64,000 nucleotides of DNA from contig NZ_JABSNM010000004.1 in NCBI RefSeq assembly GCF_013294065.1, positions 243,955 to 307,954 on the forward strand, given 5' to 3'. This DNA comes from Sphaerotilus uruguayifluvii (GTDB taxonomy: Bacteria; Pseudomonadota; Gammaproteobacteria; Burkholderiales; Burkholderiaceae_C). Numbering within the stretch: the stretch's first letter is position 1; each line of letters begins with the position of its first letter. Both the position numbers and the translations under genes were made by a program. Of the stretch, positions 36,669 to 45,405 are shown piece after piece. The notes under the pieces were generated by a model. The model searched no databases, was not told the DNA's origin, and saw only the letters and a list, made by a program, of their open reading frames with translations.

Positions 36669-38150
36669 TCAGAAATACGGAATGAACTGCTCATGCCACT
36701 CGACGGCGAAGTCCGCCATGTCGAGGCTGTGCTGGCGGTCAAGTCGCTGCCCGCTGGCGTGGCTGCCCTTGTTGCGCAGGTCGGTCAGCTCCAGCATCCG
36801 CACCCATTGCAGGGCGCGCGCCGGCAGTTGCCGCAGCGGGTGTGTATCGTGCTCCCGCGTACACAGCAATGCACCGACCCAGAGTGCCTTGAAGGGCCGG
36901 TCACGCCGCTCGATGGCCAGCCGGGTGTCCTTGAGCTTCTGGCCGGACAACACCGCCAGCACTTCGTCATCCAGCGGCGCTTGCAAAGGCAGCTCCCGCA
37001 GCAAGTCGCCAAGCACCCGCCGCGTCCATTCGGTTCGCGGCCAATCCCGCGTTTCGATCGGCCACCACTCCAGCATCCACTGCACCGTGGCTTCCATCAG
37101 GGCGCTGCATTCGGTCAGCAGGCTGTTCAGCTCTTCGTTCTGGACGCGCTCCTGGTGCAGCAAACGGTCCCGCTGACGGAGAACACGACCCATGTGCTCA
37201 CGCAGCTTGGTGTGCTCCGGCCGGTTCAGGTGCGGCATCGACGACAGATCCAGCTCGGTGCGGAGTTCCAACTGCGCAAGCCAATCGGCTGCACTCAGGG
37301 AACCCGTGTCCTCGTTGGGCATCAGCTTTTTGCGCATCCGCCCAGCCAGCTCCGGGAACTGGCCCAGGCTTTGCTGCAGCGGCTCACGCAGCCATTTCAC
37401 CGCTGGCACGAATCGCCACGGATCGCTGACCAGCCACGGCTGCGGATCATCGGGATTGACGTAGACCTCGCACCAGACATGCGCCAACTGCGTTCGCTGG
37501 AGATCGCCGCAGAACTCGATTTCATCGCTGACGAACTCCACATCGTCCGACAGCGTTTCGACCCGGCCCCCGGCTTGCGCAGCGGCGTGGTCACGGCGGT
37601 GCTGCTGCCACGCCTTCAGAACCTCTGCCAGATCGGCACGCGCTGGTGCTTTCACCGGCAACACGACGGGCCGCTCGATTCGACCGCTTCCTCGCTCCAG
37701 GAGAAATTCGAACTGGCCTTTCTCGTTCACGCCCTTGGGTTCGATTTCCGGCAGGTCCGCACTCAGACGCGGCCACCAGTGTCCGAACACGGCATCCTGA
37801 AACACATGCTGCTGGCTCAGGCGCGGCGTCCGGTGGTCATCACCGTCGAGCATCCTGGCCCCCTCCGGGGTCAGTCGCAGTCGCTGATCCAGCCATCCCG
37901 AGGGCTGGAGTTCCTTGGTCACGATGAAGCGGACCAGATCCCGATCGAGTTCCAGCAGCGTCGCCACCTCGGCGAGATCGCTCTTTCCAGCTCGCAGCAA
38001 GCCGAGGATGGCCGACTGGAACAGGTTAAGCGCAGGCACCTGATCCGGCGCGACGACCGGCCACACATGCACAGGCCACAACACCGCGACATGCGGCCGC
38101 TTCGACGGGCGTGACGTCGGCCAGCGCAGGAAAAGGTCAGGCGATTTCAT
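36669..38150 (-). CDS. Unrecognised protein with N-terminal winged helix and C-terminal HEPN-like RNxxxH motif
   Basis: I do not recognise this 493-residue protein as a whole. ATG 38150 overlaps the helicase stop as ATGA. Near residues 40-105, FQSAILGLLRAGKSDLAEVATLLELDRDLVRFIVTKEL...RLRLTPEGARML reads as a winged helix-turn-helix. The middle is Trp-rich (HVWCEVYVNPDDPQPWLVSDPWRFVP) and looks like a beta domain also seen in phospholipase-D-like or defence-linked proteins. A helical C-terminal part ends with LTDLRNKGSH; R459 to H464 fits the RNxxxH motif of HEPN ribonucleases, and a helix follows to the end. It is a possible effector or DNA-binding adaptor of the system. Confidence 0.6.
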   Translation of the reverse strand: MKSPDLFLRWPTSRPSKRPHVAVLWPVHVWPVVAPDQVPALNLFQSAILGLLRAGKSDLAEVATLLELDRDLVRFIVTKELQPSGWLDQRLRLTPEGARMLDGDDHRTPRLSQQHVFQDAVFGHWWPRLSADLPEIEPKGVNEKGQFEFLLERGSGRIERPVVLPVKAPARADLAEVLKAWQQHRRDHAAAQAGGRVETLSDDVEFVSDEIEFCGDLQRTQLAHVWCEVYVNPDDPQPWLVSDPWRFVPAVKWLREPLQQSLGQFPELAGRMRKKLMPNEDTGSLSAADWLAQLELRTELDLSSMPHLNRPEHTKLREHMGRVLRQRDRLLHQERVQNEELNSLLTECSALMEATVQWMLEWWPIETRDWPRTEWTRRVLGDLLRELPLQAPLDDEVLAVLSGQKLKDTRLAIERRDRPFKALWVGALLCTREHDTHPLRQLPARALQWVRMLELTDLRNKGSHASGQRLDRQHSLDMADFAVEWHEQFIPYF

Positions 38151-41100
38151 GGCGTCTCCCTGGCGTGCAGCCGCGCCTCGGCATCGCAGAAATCCAGGAA
38201 GGCGCACATCTCCGGCACGGCCTCGCGGGATGCCTCACCCTCGAACATCGCCCGATCGCCAACCGCGATCAGCAACCGGCGTTGGCGGCTCATCGCCACG
38301 TTGAGCCGGTTGGCCGTGCGCAAGTGGCCGTACTTGCGGCTCCAGACTCGCTCCTGGGCGCTGCGCCGCTGTTCAGTCTCGTCAGGCGTGCAGCCTTCAG
38401 ACAGGCTGGAGGCGGACAACGGCAGCGTGTTGCATCGGACGACAGACAGCACCACCACATCGAACTCCTTGCCCTGGAAGGCATCGACCGTGCCGACATG
38501 CAGGCGCTTCGGGAGCGAGCCACCCAGCGCAGCCAGAATCTCGTCACGCTGGGCGGCGTAGAAGGTGATGACCCCGATGCTCTTGTCCTCGGGCAGCTCC
38601 TTGAGCAGACGAGACACCTCGTGCGCCACCCGCCAGGCTTCGACCTGACGCCGACGGCTGGCGCCGGACCGGTCCTCCAGCCCCTTGACCTGCGGGACAT
38701 CGATCCAGGCACACACCGATGAGCCATGACCAGGCACCAGCCATTCAAAATCGCTCGCCGGCCGGCCTGAATGAACCTGACCGAGCCCTGCTCGTTCATA
38801 GAACTGCCGGCTCACGAAATCACCCAGCCGGGGGTGCATGCGGAACTGGGTGTCGAGCATCACGACCCGCGAGAAGCCATCCGCCGCCGCCCGCTGTTGA
38901 AGCTGTCGCCACAGCCGCTCGAACAGGCTGTCCCGGTAGACCTTGCTGCTGGCCTGGTCGCCACGCTCGGCACGAATCTCGTCCTCGATCTCGCTGTCGA
39001 GCAAGTGGGGCAATTGCCGGTGGTCGCCGACCAGGACGATGCGCCGCGACGCGAGCGCCATCGGCACGAGCAGGTCCAGCGGATTGGCCCGAGCGGCCTC
39101 GTCGATGATCACGCTGCCGAACTGCAGGCTCCTCATGGATGGAGCGTCCGGCTTGTCGGTCTTGAGCAGACTCATGTGACGGCTGGCCGCCTGCTGGCAG
39201 GTCGCGCCGACGATGCTGCTGTAGGCCTTCACGGCCCGATGCACCTGATCTGGGTAGGCACCCAGTGCATCCCGATAACGGATCAACACGCCGTGGACCC
39301 CATGGCGCGATTCGCGCACCTTGTCCGCCAGTTCGGTCTGCAGTCGCTGCAACAGGCCACGCGCCTGATCATCCAGCCGATGGCGCTGCACGACGGGGCA
39401 CCAGTCGGGCCGCAAGCGGTCGATCAGCGCATCGCGCAGGCTGGACAAGGCTTCCAGCAGTGCGGCATCAGGCAATCTGTCCGCATCGCTCGCCTGGAGC
39501 AGCAGCGCCTCATCCGCCGCGGTCATCAGTCCGGCCTCGTGGCGCAGCAGACCGCGCACCTTGTGTGCCTGGGCCGGACCGTCATCTTCAAAGGCCACGG
39601 CCTGACAGCGCAGCGCCCTCACCCGCCTCAGCAGCATCCTGCGGCGTGCAGGCGACAGCGACTGCGCCACCTGCGCCGGCGCCGGCGGCTGCTCCCGATA
39701 GTTGCCCCAGTCGGACTGCCACGCGGCGCCGGGCCGTATGCGCAGACGGCCGAGTGCTCTGAGGCAGTCATCCAGGTCATCCAGTGCCCGTTGACGCTCC
39801 CCAGGCTCCACGCCCAGCAGAAGCAATCGGTGCACCTGCCGATCCAGCTCCACCAGCAGGGGTGCCGAAGGGTCGGATTGCTCCATCTGCTGCACTCGGG
39901 CGGACATCGCCTGTTCCTTGCGCTCACGCCATGCACTCACCGGATCGAACTCGTCACGACGGCGAGCCGACCCGCCCACCTTGACCGCAGGCAGGCCATA
40001 GACCTCGGTACGCTCCAGCGCGTTTTCCACCGCGTCGTGCTGGAAACTCGACACCAGCACATCGTGCGCGATGAGCTGCCCCTCGTTGAGTTCGGACAGG
40101 CGCCGTTCCAGCGCGGCGATCACCTGGGTCTTGCCTGTCCCGGGCGGGCCGATGATCAGCGCAATGTCCGGGGTGTTCAGGGCCACTCGAACCGCCTCTT
40201 CCTGCCTTGTGGTCGGTCTGCCACTGCGGAAGCTCTGGCGTGCATACGGCGTCAGGGCGGTCAGTGTCGAGGGCCGCTGGGTCGGCGTCGGCACATCCTG
40301 AAGCAACGCCCGCAGCGTCTTCACGCCTGCACCCGAATCGATGGCCCGCCGCGCACTCAGACGCCGCTCATGCTGGGTCCGATGGCCTGCCAACGACAGA
40401 TACATGTGACCACTCGGGGGCGGCGGCTTCCTCGACTCTCCTTTCACGACAAGGCCGTCACGCAACCACTGCGGCTCGCCTCGAAAGATCCGACGCCGAT
40501 CGCGGTGCTCCAGGTCGGTGTAGTAATCGCTGTTCCAGTCCGGCGCCTCGTCATCCAGCTCGACTTGATCATCGTCAGACGCCAATTTCTTCCAACGATC
40601 ACGAAACGTATTCAACGCATCCGTCTGAACCGTCAGGCGCCATCCCCCACCTTCATCGCTGGCGGGCACGCACGCGGTGTAGGACAACGACTGTAACTCG
40701 GCGGCCCGCGTGACTTCGCGCACCCACTCCTTCTGGCCGTAGAGGCTCCACAGTTCCAGATAGGTACCAAACGACGTGACCGCCGTGTCCAGCAGGAGTC
40801 GCTGGGATGGCTCCTGCGGCTGAACCCCGGCGCTGGCGTCGACGAACCGAACCGCACCCGTCATGACGATGCAGGCATCGTCCTCGCTCGCCGGGCGCTT
40901 CGCCGTGCGCTCGACCCAGAACACCTGCTGGTCATCGCGCTTCAGGTCGAGTCGAAAGCGCCGTCCGATCAGTTGCATCGCCCGGACGTCACCCCGCTCC
41001 CGAGGACACACGAACACGCGGCCCAGTGCCTCATCGCCCGCCACCGGGCAGACAAACTCATCGGTCAGCCACTCCACCGCCGAGGCGACGACCGGCTGGT

Positions 41101-41479
41101 CGATGCGCATCTGCTGGTGCAGGCTGTCCGCCACCCGCTGATCGACACCAATCTCGAATGCCGATTCAGACGAGACGGCCTGCATCGGCACCAGGCAGTG
41201 CAAACCGACCCTCGCCGACTTGGCACCCTGGCCTCTGGCCTGGGCCAGCACCCACAGCACGTCAAGGTTCTGGGCATGCAGCAGCAGCGATCCGGCATCA
41301 GGCGCTGGTTCGATTTCGGCGATCCGGTCATCCTGCCGCAGCAATAGCCTGCCGCCACCCTCGGCGGAACGCACCACAACTTCGCTCGAGGTCTGCCATG
41401 TCTTCGCATCGAAATCACGACCGATGACGTGGGCGCCGTGGATGCCTCGGGACAACAGGGGCGATTCATGGAGCTGCAT
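38147..41479 (-). CDS. Large SF1 helicase of the DNA2/UPF1 type
   Basis: This 1110-residue protein carries the complete superfamily 1 motif set in its C-terminal two thirds. Walker A is [12 protein letters not shown] (444-451). A long helical insert follows, then DEAA in VIIDEAARANP (793-796), motif III VLVGDHRQLPHLLD, motif IV DTQFRMHPRLGDFVS, motif V GTVDAFQGKEFDVVVLSVVR and motif VI NRLNVAMSRQRRLLIAVGD. The ~430-residue N-terminal region is mostly beta and unassigned. No RecB-type nuclease is evident. ATG 41479 has GGGAG upstream and starts 15 bp after the kinase stop. It is probably the nucleic-acid translocase of the island system. Confidence 0.85.
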   Translation of the reverse strand: MQLHESPLLSRGIHGAHVIGRDFDAKTWQTSSEVVVRSAEGGGRLLLRQDDRIAEIEPAPDAGSLLLHAQNLDVLWVLAQARGQGAKSARVGLHCLVPMQAVSSESAFEIGVDQRVADSLHQQMRIDQPVVASAVEWLTDEFVCPVAGDEALGRVFVCPRERGDVRAMQLIGRRFRLDLKRDDQQVFWVERTAKRPASEDDACIVMTGAVRFVDASAGVQPQEPSQRLLLDTAVTSFGTYLELWSLYGQKEWVREVTRAAELQSLSYTACVPASDEGGGWRLTVQTDALNTFRDRWKKLASDDDQVELDDEAPDWNSDYYTDLEHRDRRRIFRGEPQWLRDGLVVKGESRKPPPPSGHMYLSLAGHRTQHERRLSARRAIDSGAGVKTLRALLQDVPTPTQRPSTLTALTPYARQSFRSGRPTTRQEEAVRVALNTPDIALIIGPPGTGKTQVIAALERRLSELNEGQLIAHDVLVSSFQHDAVENALERTEVYGLPAVKVGGSARRRDEFDPVSAWRERKEQAMSARVQQMEQSDPSAPLLVELDRQVHRLLLLGVEPGERQRALDDLDDCLRALGRLRIRPGAAWQSDWGNYREQPPAPAQVAQSLSPARRRMLLRRVRALRCQAVAFEDDGPAQAHKVRGLLRHEAGLMTAADEALLLQASDADRLPDAALLEALSSLRDALIDRLRPDWCPVVQRHRLDDQARGLLQRLQTELADKVRESRHGVHGVLIRYRDALGAYPDQVHRAVKAYSSIVGATCQQAASRHMSLLKTDKPDAPSMRSLQFGSVIIDEAARANPLDLLVPMALASRRIVLVGDHRQLPHLLDSEIEDEIRAERGDQASSKVYRDSLFERLWRQLQQRAAADGFSRVVMLDTQFRMHPRLGDFVSRQFYERAGLGQVHSGRPASDFEWLVPGHGSSVCAWIDVPQVKGLEDRSGASRRRQVEAWRVAHEVSRLLKELPEDKSIGVITFYAAQRDEILAALGGSLPKRLHVGTVDAFQGKEFDVVVLSVVRCNTLPLSASSLSEGCTPDETEQRRSAQERVWSRKYGHLRTANRLNVAMSRQRRLLIAVGDRAMFEGEASREAVPEMCAFLDFCDAEARLHARETP

Positions 41480-41494
41480 GTCGATCTCCCTGCC

Positions 41495-42925
41495 TCACCA
41501 CTTGAAACGCCACACGTCGTGGGTTCGATCGCCAGTGCCCAGATGGAGGACATGGGCCACACCGCGCCTGGGCAACTGCACACGCCCTCGCAGTGGCAGC
41601 AACCGGGTACTCCCCGATGTCTGCAGAGAGACCTGATGCCCGTGTTCGACTTGGATCGCCAGATCGTCCCCTGCGACCCACAGGGACATCACGGAGTCGC
41701 TTTCAGCGTGACAAGCCGTGCCTGGAGGCGCTGCACGCAACGCGACCGGCTCACTGGCCACGGTCTGAACATGCCCTGTCATGATCCAGCAGTTTTTCGG
41801 GTCGGCCAGTTCCCCCAATTCCGCCGGAGCGGCAAAGACCGAATGAACCAAACGCAGCACGCTCCCTGCCGGCTGGGCCGTGTCGCAGAAAGGACAGCAC
41901 AGGTCCCGGTTCCACAGGAACGTGCTGCCACAGCCATCGTGCTCGGTGTCGCACAGCACCTGCATCGCAACCGCTGCCTCGAACGCCTCGGCCCACTCCG
42001 CCATCAATGGCCGCTCACCCGCAGCGAGAACACCGAGCCGGAAACATCGGTCAAACAGATCACGCAGGACGGGTGTGCAGACCAGCTCTCTCGGTATCCC
42101 GAGGCTGGCCCGATTCGACTCGTCCTCGGGATGGTCGACCCACGGCAGTTCACCGCGCAGTGCGGGCTCTTCACGCTCGCTGTCCTGATCCACCAGATCG
42201 CCACTCTTGAAGGGATGCAGCACCGTAAGCAACTGGAAGGCCATGACGGCAAAGCTCCAGATGTCGGTGTACGTGCTGATGCCGCGCTCGCCGCACAACA
42301 GCTCAGGCGCGCCGTAATCCGGGGTGTAGAGCTGCAAGCTGCTGTCCCGGACGGCGTAGGTCAGGTTGTCGCAGTCGATCAGCCAGACTTCTGCGTGCTC
42401 GTGCGACTCGGAGACGAACACGTTCTTGGGCGAGAGATCGCCATGCGCAATGCCCAGTCCGTGCAGCCTGGCCATGACCCGCGCCAACCGAGCCAACAGG
42501 CGCAGACGACGGCGCAGGCCGCCTGACGCCAGATAGCCGCTCAGCCCCTCCCCGTCCAGAAACGCCTGCTGGGCCTGCGTGAGCAGTTGCTCCAACGGCA
42601 CCAGACCATCCATCAGCTCCATCACGTAGCCCGCCCGAGGCTTGACGATCAAGGCCTTGGGCATCGCGATCGGCAGGTCGTTCTCGGTGATGGGCAGGCG
42701 ATGCACCTGCTCGATCTGGCGCTTCCAGTCGATAGACCTGGGATCCGTGCCGGGCCATCTGCTGACCTTGACCAACAAGCGGGCATCAGCTTTCGTCGTG
42801 ACGACAATCCCTTGCCCACCCTCGGCCAACTTCTTGCCCAGTTCATGAACGTGGCCTCGGTCATCCTGGACACGCTGACCCTCGCCCGGCACCTTCTCCG
42901 GCCGGGCATGCGCTGTCGGTTTCAT
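41495..42925 (-). CDS. TerY-P triad serine/threonine protein kinase with zinc-binding tail
   Basis: This 476-residue soluble kinase has a glycine-loop-like LAEGGQGIVV, a VAIK-like LLVKV lysine, catalytic loop HGDLSPKNVF (HGD at 161-163) and metal-binding LIDCDNL in place of DFG. YGAPEL replaces the APE motif. After the kinase domain (about 30-310) a cysteine/histidine cluster (CDTEHDGCGSTF...CCPFCDTAQ, about 320-355) can form a zinc ribbon, followed by a beta-rich C-terminus that may be an FHA-like module. The kinase lies 4 bp after the PP2C gene. Such kinases form the TerY-P triad with PP2C and the vWA protein. Substrates are unknown; the helicase and McrB-like neighbours are candidates. Confidence 0.85.
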   Translation of the reverse strand: MKPTAHARPEKVPGEGQRVQDDRGHVHELGKKLAEGGQGIVVTTKADARLLVKVSRWPGTDPRSIDWKRQIEQVHRLPITENDLPIAMPKALIVKPRAGYVMELMDGLVPLEQLLTQAQQAFLDGEGLSGYLASGGLRRRLRLLARLARVMARLHGLGIAHGDLSPKNVFVSESHEHAEVWLIDCDNLTYAVRDSSLQLYTPDYGAPELLCGERGISTYTDIWSFAVMAFQLLTVLHPFKSGDLVDQDSEREEPALRGELPWVDHPEDESNRASLGIPRELVCTPVLRDLFDRCFRLGVLAAGERPLMAEWAEAFEAAVAMQVLCDTEHDGCGSTFLWNRDLCCPFCDTAQPAGSVLRLVHSVFAAPAELGELADPKNCWIMTGHVQTVASEPVALRAAPPGTACHAESDSVMSLWVAGDDLAIQVEHGHQVSLQTSGSTRLLPLRGRVQLPRRGVAHVLHLGTGDRTHDVWRFKW

Positions 42926-42929
42926 CTCA

Positions 42930-43637
42930 TCACTCCCTGAACACCATCGCCACGGTCTTGTCGTCCGAGTGCAGTGGCGTGGCCCAATGGGTCAATTCAT
43001 GCGTCAACCAGCGTCGCGCCTGCCGGCGGCTGCGCTGCTGGATCTGCCGGTGGACGACCTGCGTGAAACCGTCCAGCGACGCTGCAGCCAGATCGTCCGA
43101 CACGCCATCGGTCATCAGCAGCACCAGATCCCCCGGCTCGCGCAGCGTGAAACTCGCCGTGTGCCAGTCAGACCATGCCCGGTGCGTGCCCAAGGCGCGG
43201 GTCTGGTTGCCGAAGCCGGGACGGTCCGGCGTGATCACCTGCACCCGCCCTCCGAGCCGGCACAGCACCATTCCGTCACCGAGCTGCCACACCCGGGCAC
43301 GTCCCTCGGCATCGCACACCAGCCACAGCAGCGTGGTCGCGGCACAGGACTTGTCCTGCCATGGCACCAGCGCCAGCCACCGCCGATACAGATCGGTGGC
43401 GCACTGGCGAGCAGGCAGTTCCTGCCAGGATGCAGGCGACCACTGGCGAGCGATCTGCTGCGCGGCCCGCACCGCCAGCCGGGAACCTGTTGCACTGCGT
43501 GCGCGGGAACCCAGTCCATCCGCCACCGCAACAATCCAGCCCCCGCGCCATCCCCGCAAGGCCAACGCATCCTGACCTGGCTGGAACGTCTGCAGATGGG
43601 CCGGCCCCGTCACGCAGGCGCCTGCCGCACGCAGCAT
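42930..43637 (-). CDS. PP2C-family protein phosphatase (TerY-P triad)
   Basis: This 235-residue phosphatase has the PP2C metal-site motifs GGWIVAVADGLGSRARSATGS near 33-52 and LVLLMTDGVSDDL near 175-187, plus the central ATTLLWLVCD strand. It lacks a membrane anchor, so it acts in the cytoplasm. Its ATG touches the terY stop codon (TAAATG) and its stop is 4 bp from the kinase start, so the three triad genes are translated as a block. It probably reverses phosphorylation by the neighbouring kinase. Confidence 0.9.
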   Translation of the reverse strand: MLRAAGACVTGPAHLQTFQPGQDALALRGWRGGWIVAVADGLGSRARSATGSRLAVRAAQQIARQWSPASWQELPARQCATDLYRRWLALVPWQDKSCAATTLLWLVCDAEGRARVWQLGDGMVLCRLGGRVQVITPDRPGFGNQTRALGTHRAWSDWHTASFTLREPGDLVLLMTDGVSDDLAAASLDGFTQVVHRQIQQRSRRQARRWLTHELTHWATPLHSDDKTVAMVFRE

Positions 43638-44444
43638 TTACAGCGCGTCCAGGTCCAGATCGTCGTCCGGCGGCACCATGCCCAGATCAAGTCCGACCGA
43701 CTGATCGGGTGTTGCGCTTGCCGACCTGGACGCCACGCTCATCGTCACCGCACGGAAGAAACGCACGATGTCGCGAGCATCATGTGCATCGAACAGCGTC
43801 GCCTCAGGGCCATTGGGAAACTGCTTCAGCATCTCGCGATCGGCATCGGCGCCGATCGCCATCGCGAAGCGGGACGCCTTGCTGCCGCGCTCGCTGCTGC
43901 ACAAGGCCTGTAGCGGCTGCTCCCAGTCATCCGTCGGTGCCCCGTCGGACACGAGCACCAGCACGGGTCGGTAAGCGCGCGACGGGATGCGCTCCTTGTC
44001 TTCGAGCAAGCGGCGAGCCAGATCGAACGCCTTGCCCATCGGGGTCGGACCACTGGCCGCCAGCGGTTTCATGGCCGTGACCTCATGGGCCGCGACGAGC
44101 GGCAGATGCTCCTCCGCCGCCCTGCCGCCAAACGTGATCAGTCCGACCTGAATCTCCGCTCTCAGACGCGACTCCTTCGCGAAGCTGCTGACCATGTCCC
44201 GCAGAGCCACGTTCAGCAACTCGATCTTGTTGCCCTCGACCATGCTGCCGCTGACATCGGCCAGGACGATGACAGGCAGCGGCCTGGGTTGTGGTGCGGC
44301 AAACGATTTCAGCTTGGTCACCGCCGGTGTGGCCTTGGCCGGATGCGCAGAGGCCGGCATCAGGGCGTCATGCTCTTTTCTCCGAACGATGGTGGCGTTG
44401 TGATGCCGACTCTCGTTGTCCTCGTTGTAGCTGCCCCATCCCAT
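43638..44444 (-). CDS. terY: TerY-like von Willebrand factor A domain protein
   Basis: This 268-residue protein has a vWA domain with an intact metal-ion-dependent adhesion site: DVSGSM at 63-68, a threonine in GPTPMGKAFDLA and VSDGAPTDDW. ATG 44444 is chosen for its strong upstream AGGGAGAAATC. The N-terminal 50 residues are polar and rich in His, Asn and Arg; the C-terminus is an acidic tail (PPDDDLDLDAL). With the next two genes it forms the TerY-phosphorylation triad known from ter stress systems and tested as an anti-phage module. It is first in the seven-gene operon and may be a phosphorylation-controlled scaffold. Confidence 0.9.
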   Translation of the reverse strand: MGWGSYNEDNESRHHNATIVRRKEHDALMPASAHPAKATPAVTKLKSFAAPQPRPLPVIVLADVSGSMVEGNKIELLNVALRDMVSSFAKESRLRAEIQVGLITFGGRAAEEHLPLVAAHEVTAMKPLAASGPTPMGKAFDLARRLLEDKERIPSRAYRPVLVLVSDGAPTDDWEQPLQALCSSERGSKASRFAMAIGADADREMLKQFPNGPEATLFDAHDARDIVRFFRAVTMSVASRSASATPDQSVGLDLGMVPPDDDLDLDAL

Positions 44445-44456
44445 GATTTCTCCCTG

Positions 44457-44477
44457 TTGATACGAAAAGACTATCAA
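44457..44477. promoter_or_regulatory. Inverted repeat just upstream of terY
   Basis: TTGATA and TATCAA, spaced by 9 bases, form a perfect inverted repeat 13 bp upstream of the terY start, beside the ribosome-binding site. It could be an operator that controls the island operon. No regulator gene is in the island. Confidence 0.35.
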
Positions 44478-44603
44478 AACAGGCGCATATCGTTCATTCA
44501 GAAACCTCGAAGAACGGATGGAACAAGAACAAAGACCCTGGCCCCGTGAAATCTGATGCGCGCAACCGGGTCAGTGACTGGAGCCGATTCGCTGAGAGCG
44601 TGT

Positions 44604-45113
44604 TCACGATCTCCTGAGGAGCAAGGCCAGAAAGGCGAGATGGACGAACTGCAGGCTGGTGTTGAGCCAGCGCTCGCAGTTCTTCCACAGGCGTCGGTTC
44701 TTCTCCAGCCAGGCGAAGCTGCGCTCGACGATCCAGCGCTGGGGCATGACCGCAAAGGTGTGCAGTTCGCTGCGCCGGGCCACCTCCACCGTCACCCGCT
44801 CGCCCAGGATCTCGCGCACGCCGTGCTCGAACGGTCGACCCACATAGCCGCCATCGAAGAGCACCCGGCGCACCCCCGCCAGGGCCGCCTTGCCGTGCTC
44901 GAGCGCCTGCAGCGCTCCCTTGCGATCGGTGACCTCGGCCGTGGTCACCGCCACCGCATGCGGCCAGCCCTGCGTGTCGACCACGATGTGGCGCTTGATC
45001 CCCGAGACCTTCTTGCCCGCGTCATAGCCCTTGAACCCGGCCGTGTCCGCGTTCTTCACGCTCTGCGCGTCCACGATCAACAGCGTCGGCGTGGCGCTGC
45101 GCCCCTGTCTCAC
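44604..45113 (-). CDS. IS5-family transposase, C-terminal frame (orfB)
   Basis: This frame holds the DDE catalytic core: first Asp in LLIVDAQSVKNA, second in RVLFDGGYVG, and Glu in the RWIVERSFAWLEKNRRLWKN signature. It is expressed by frame change from orfA rather than from its own start; the frame is already open upstream of the GTG at 45113 (NQVGAARV) back to a TAA inside the A tract. It ends 8 bp from the left terminal repeat end. Joined to orfA by dropping one base it gives a single protein of 266 residues. Confidence 0.85.
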   Translation of the reverse strand: MRQGRSATPTLLIVDAQSVKNADTAGFKGYDAGKKVSGIKRHIVVDTQGWPHAVAVTTAEVTDRKGALQALEHGKAALAGVRRVLFDGGYVGRPFEHGVREILGERVTVEVARRSELHTFAVMPQRWIVERSFAWLEKNRRLWKNCERWLNTSLQFVHLAFLALLLRRS

Positions 45114-45405
45114 GCGGGCCGCGCCAACCTGATTTTTTTAAAGCCCGCTCCAGCGTGCTCACACCCTCCGCATCGGGCTCGCTCCACTTGCGCCACCACG
45201 CGTAGACCGTGCTCCACTTCGGAAAATCCGCCGGCAGGAAGCGCCACTGGCAGCCCGTGCGCAGCAGGTACAGCACGGCGCAGAACACCTCGTACAGGTC
45301 CACCGTCGTCGGCTTGGTGCGCCGGCGCACTCCCCTCAGCAGCGGCTCGATCTCCGCAAACCGCTCTCGGCTGATGTCACTCGCGTAGACTTTTCTCTTC
45401 GGCAT
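45022..45405 (-). CDS. IS5-family transposase, N-terminal frame (orfA)
   Basis: It starts MPKRKVYASDISRERFAEIEPLL, the N-terminal DUF4096-like part of IS5-family transposases, and contains LLRTGCQWRFLPADFPKWSTVYAWWRKW. Real homology ends at the run of seven A (45133-45139), where a +1 frame change (or RNA polymerase slippage losing one A) joins orfB; a -1 change would meet a TGA soon after. The remaining 40 codons to the stop are out-of-frame tail. The ATG lies 39 bases inside the element end. Confidence 0.85.
   Translation of the reverse strand: MPKRKVYASDISRERFAEIEPLLRGVRRRTKPTTVDLYEVFCAVLYLLRTGCQWRFLPADFPKWSTVYAWWRKWSEPDAEGVSTLERALKKSGWRGPRETGAQRHADAVDRGRAEREERGHGRVQGL

Larger units (their letters stand above)
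32405..44595. other. Accessory (defence) island inserted between hpnC and hpnD
   Basis: Seven overlapping minus-strand genes with a visibly less GC-extreme codon choice than their neighbours separate hpnC from hpnD-hpnE. No integrase, tRNA target or long flanking repeat is seen at the borders. The left border is the 30 bp after the hpnC stop. The right border is now occupied by an IS5-family element. The cargo is a TerY-P triad with a helicase, winged-helix/HEPN-like, McrB-like and DUF2357-like set. Confidence 0.8.

Noticed and set aside
32405..44595. Island as an integrated prophage
   Set aside because: No capsid, tail, terminase, integrase or lysis genes are present; all seven genes are signalling or nucleic-acid enzymes.
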